64,000 nucleotides of DNA from Haliclona indistincta (lineage: Eukaryota; Porifera; Demospongiae; Haplosclerida; Chalinidae). The notes below the pieces were generated by a model. It saw only the letters and a program-made list of their open reading frames with translations. It was not told the origin of the DNA and did not search any database. The stretch's first letter is position 1; each line of letters starts with the position of its first letter. Shown here piece after piece: positions 62,856 through 64,000 of the stretch. The stretch covers positions 8,145,471-8,209,470 of the forward strand of contig OZ024791.1 of the NCBI GenBank assembly GCA_964017065.1, written 5' to 3'. The position numbers and the translations under genes were made by a program.

Positions 62856-63686
62856 ATGAAGCAAGGACAGTTGATCATTGCTGTGTTCCTGGTCTGTGCT
62901 ATCATTCCTTTCTCTACCTGTGATAGACACACTCGTTCTGTCAATATTACGAGTACCTGTCTTCAAGACAACCATCCTGTTCATCAGCTGATCAAAGGTC
63001 GTGATGGTCGTGATGGCTTGAATGGAAGGGATGGTCTACCGGGACCTTCAGGAGCCCCTGGGAGAAATGGACGTGATGGAACTAGAGGACAGAAAGGAGA
63101 CAAGGGAGAGAGAGGAGAGGCAGGGATAGTAGGAGCACCAGGTCCTGTTAGTGGAGGAGCTACCTACACACGATGGGGGAGGACATCGTGTCCTAACAGA
63201 ACAGGAACAAGCCTCGTCTACAGTGGTAGAGCTGGTAAATCATGGTGGGACCAGCGAGGAGGAGGAAGCAACTATCAATGTATGCTAAATAACCCAGAGT
63301 ATGATCGATTTGTTCCTGGGGTTCAGGGATACTCTCCTATATTTGGAGTAGAATATGGAGGACCAGTTCAATCTGCTCTTCACGATCACAATGTTCCATG
63401 TGCTGTCTGTCATGTCTCCACTAGAGCAGCTGTACTGATGATTCCAGCATGGCGTCACTGTCCTAGCCAGTGGACACTGGAGTATACTGGATACCTAATG
63501 ACTGGACATAAGACTCACAACACAGGAACTTTCGAGTGTGTTGATAAAGATGCAGAGTCAGTTCCTGGTAGCAGTGCTGACACTAATGGAGGGGTGTTCC
63601 ATCCTGTTGAAGCAAGCTGTAATGGTCTACCATGTCCTCCTTACGTTGCTGAGAAGGAGCTCACCTGTGCTGTGTGCACTAAGTGA
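62856..63686 (+). CDS. Collagen-array gene 22, short-chain collagen C4-like protein
   Basis: Intact, 276 residues, class C promoter. Diverged around the first windows: NRT (sequon), WD, Ser138, then YQCMLNNPEYDRFVPG in place of YQCLPNNPEYGQYIAG, the strongest departure in this stretch. Others: [21 protein letters not shown] (as gene 1) and SADTNGGVFHP. The standard 3'UTR follows to the window end, so the array may continue. Confidence 0.92.
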   Translation: MKQGQLIIAVFLVCAIIPFSTCDRHTRSVNITSTCLQDNHPVHQLIKGRDGRDGLNGRDGLPGPSGAPGRNGRDGTRGQKGDKGERGEAGIVGAPGPVSGGATYTRWGRTSCPNRTGTSLVYSGRAGKSWWDQRGGGSNYQCMLNNPEYDRFVPGVQGYSPIFGVEYGGPVQSALHDHNVPCAVCHVSTRAAVLMIPAWRHCPSQWTLEYTGYLMTGHKTHNTGTFECVDKDAESVPGSSADTNGGVFHPVEASCNGLPCPPYVAEKELTCAVCTK

Positions 63687-64000
63687 ACTCATTGCTACTA
63701 ACTAGCTAGTTATAGAGGTGTGTTTGATGTTAGTGAATCGATTGAGATGTGGTATTAGTGTTAGTTTGAGTGAGCCCTATAGTGTTTCCTCTCAATCAAT
63801 TAGTTATCTTGTGCATCATTCTATAAATGCCCTTATGTCCTAAATGTGTGATTTCGATTCAAGAACTTACATATCATGTTAAGATCATTTGCTGAACTAG
63901 CTTTGATGAGTGGTGCATGAGAGTGATAGCAGTACGATGGTGACAATGAGTGAACAAAGGTGCCATTGAAGCAAGACATGACATGGCTGCTCATGCAAGT
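63687..64000. other. Gene 22 3'UTR and downstream block, cut by the window
   Basis: Standard 3'UTR and first part of the downstream block. No feature besides. Confidence 0.6.

Overview
The window is eukaryotic and most likely from a demosponge (an Amphimedon-like animal). It is AT-rich, has spliced genes and (CA)n microsatellites, and its dominant family has the architecture of spongin short-chain collagens (short-chain collagen C4-like / SSCC-related proteins): signal peptide, cysteine-bearing linker, 17 Gly-X-Y triplets, and a 10-cysteine C-terminal domain. The organism is inferred from that family and was not tested by any search.

Layout. Twenty-two full-length loci of this collagen-like gene lie head to tail on the + strand from 2522 to 63686. 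Twenty are intact single-exon genes of 255-283 residues, one has a nonsense codon (7400-8230) and one a 7-bp deletion (33107-33939). There are also four partial relics and a 24-bp 3'UTR scrap. Upstream regions fall into classes: A (TATATAAA box, duplicated 22-bp box, forkhead-like palindrome), A' (same core with different far-upstream sequence, genes 5, 10, 11), B (genes 2, 17, 19), C (genes 8, 15, 22 and an inverted relic) and a decayed version before gene 13. Signal peptide, collagen stretch and both UTRs are almost identical between copies, while differences concentrate in five or six short windows of the C-terminal domain. That pattern suggests gene conversion plus selected diversity, and makes the array a candidate recognition (immune or allorecognition) system of secreted defence-collagen type. 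This functional idea is inference.

The array is interleaved with three copies of a spliced gene resembling the Sin3/HDAC subunit SDS3 (SUDS3). Middle exons lie at 18-641, 10100-10819 and 54401-55130; C-terminal exons lie at 8771-9385 and 53179-53800. Exon phases match, so genes 1-3 would sit in an 8.1-kb intron of copy A and genes 4-19 in a 42.4-kb intron of copy B. A minus-strand MIF-like gene tail lies between successive SUDS3 copies. The whole block looks tandemly duplicated.

The spacers carry many non-autonomous transposons: TTA-flanked MITEs with paralogous empty sites, two large foldback elements with target duplications, smaller inverted-repeat elements, a 5'-truncated LINE (57835-59098), tRNA-like SINEs, two minisatellites (42-bp and 31-bp units) that differ strongly in copy number between two paralogous spacers, and (CA)n tracts. 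No tRNA gene, rRNA gene or CRISPR was seen.
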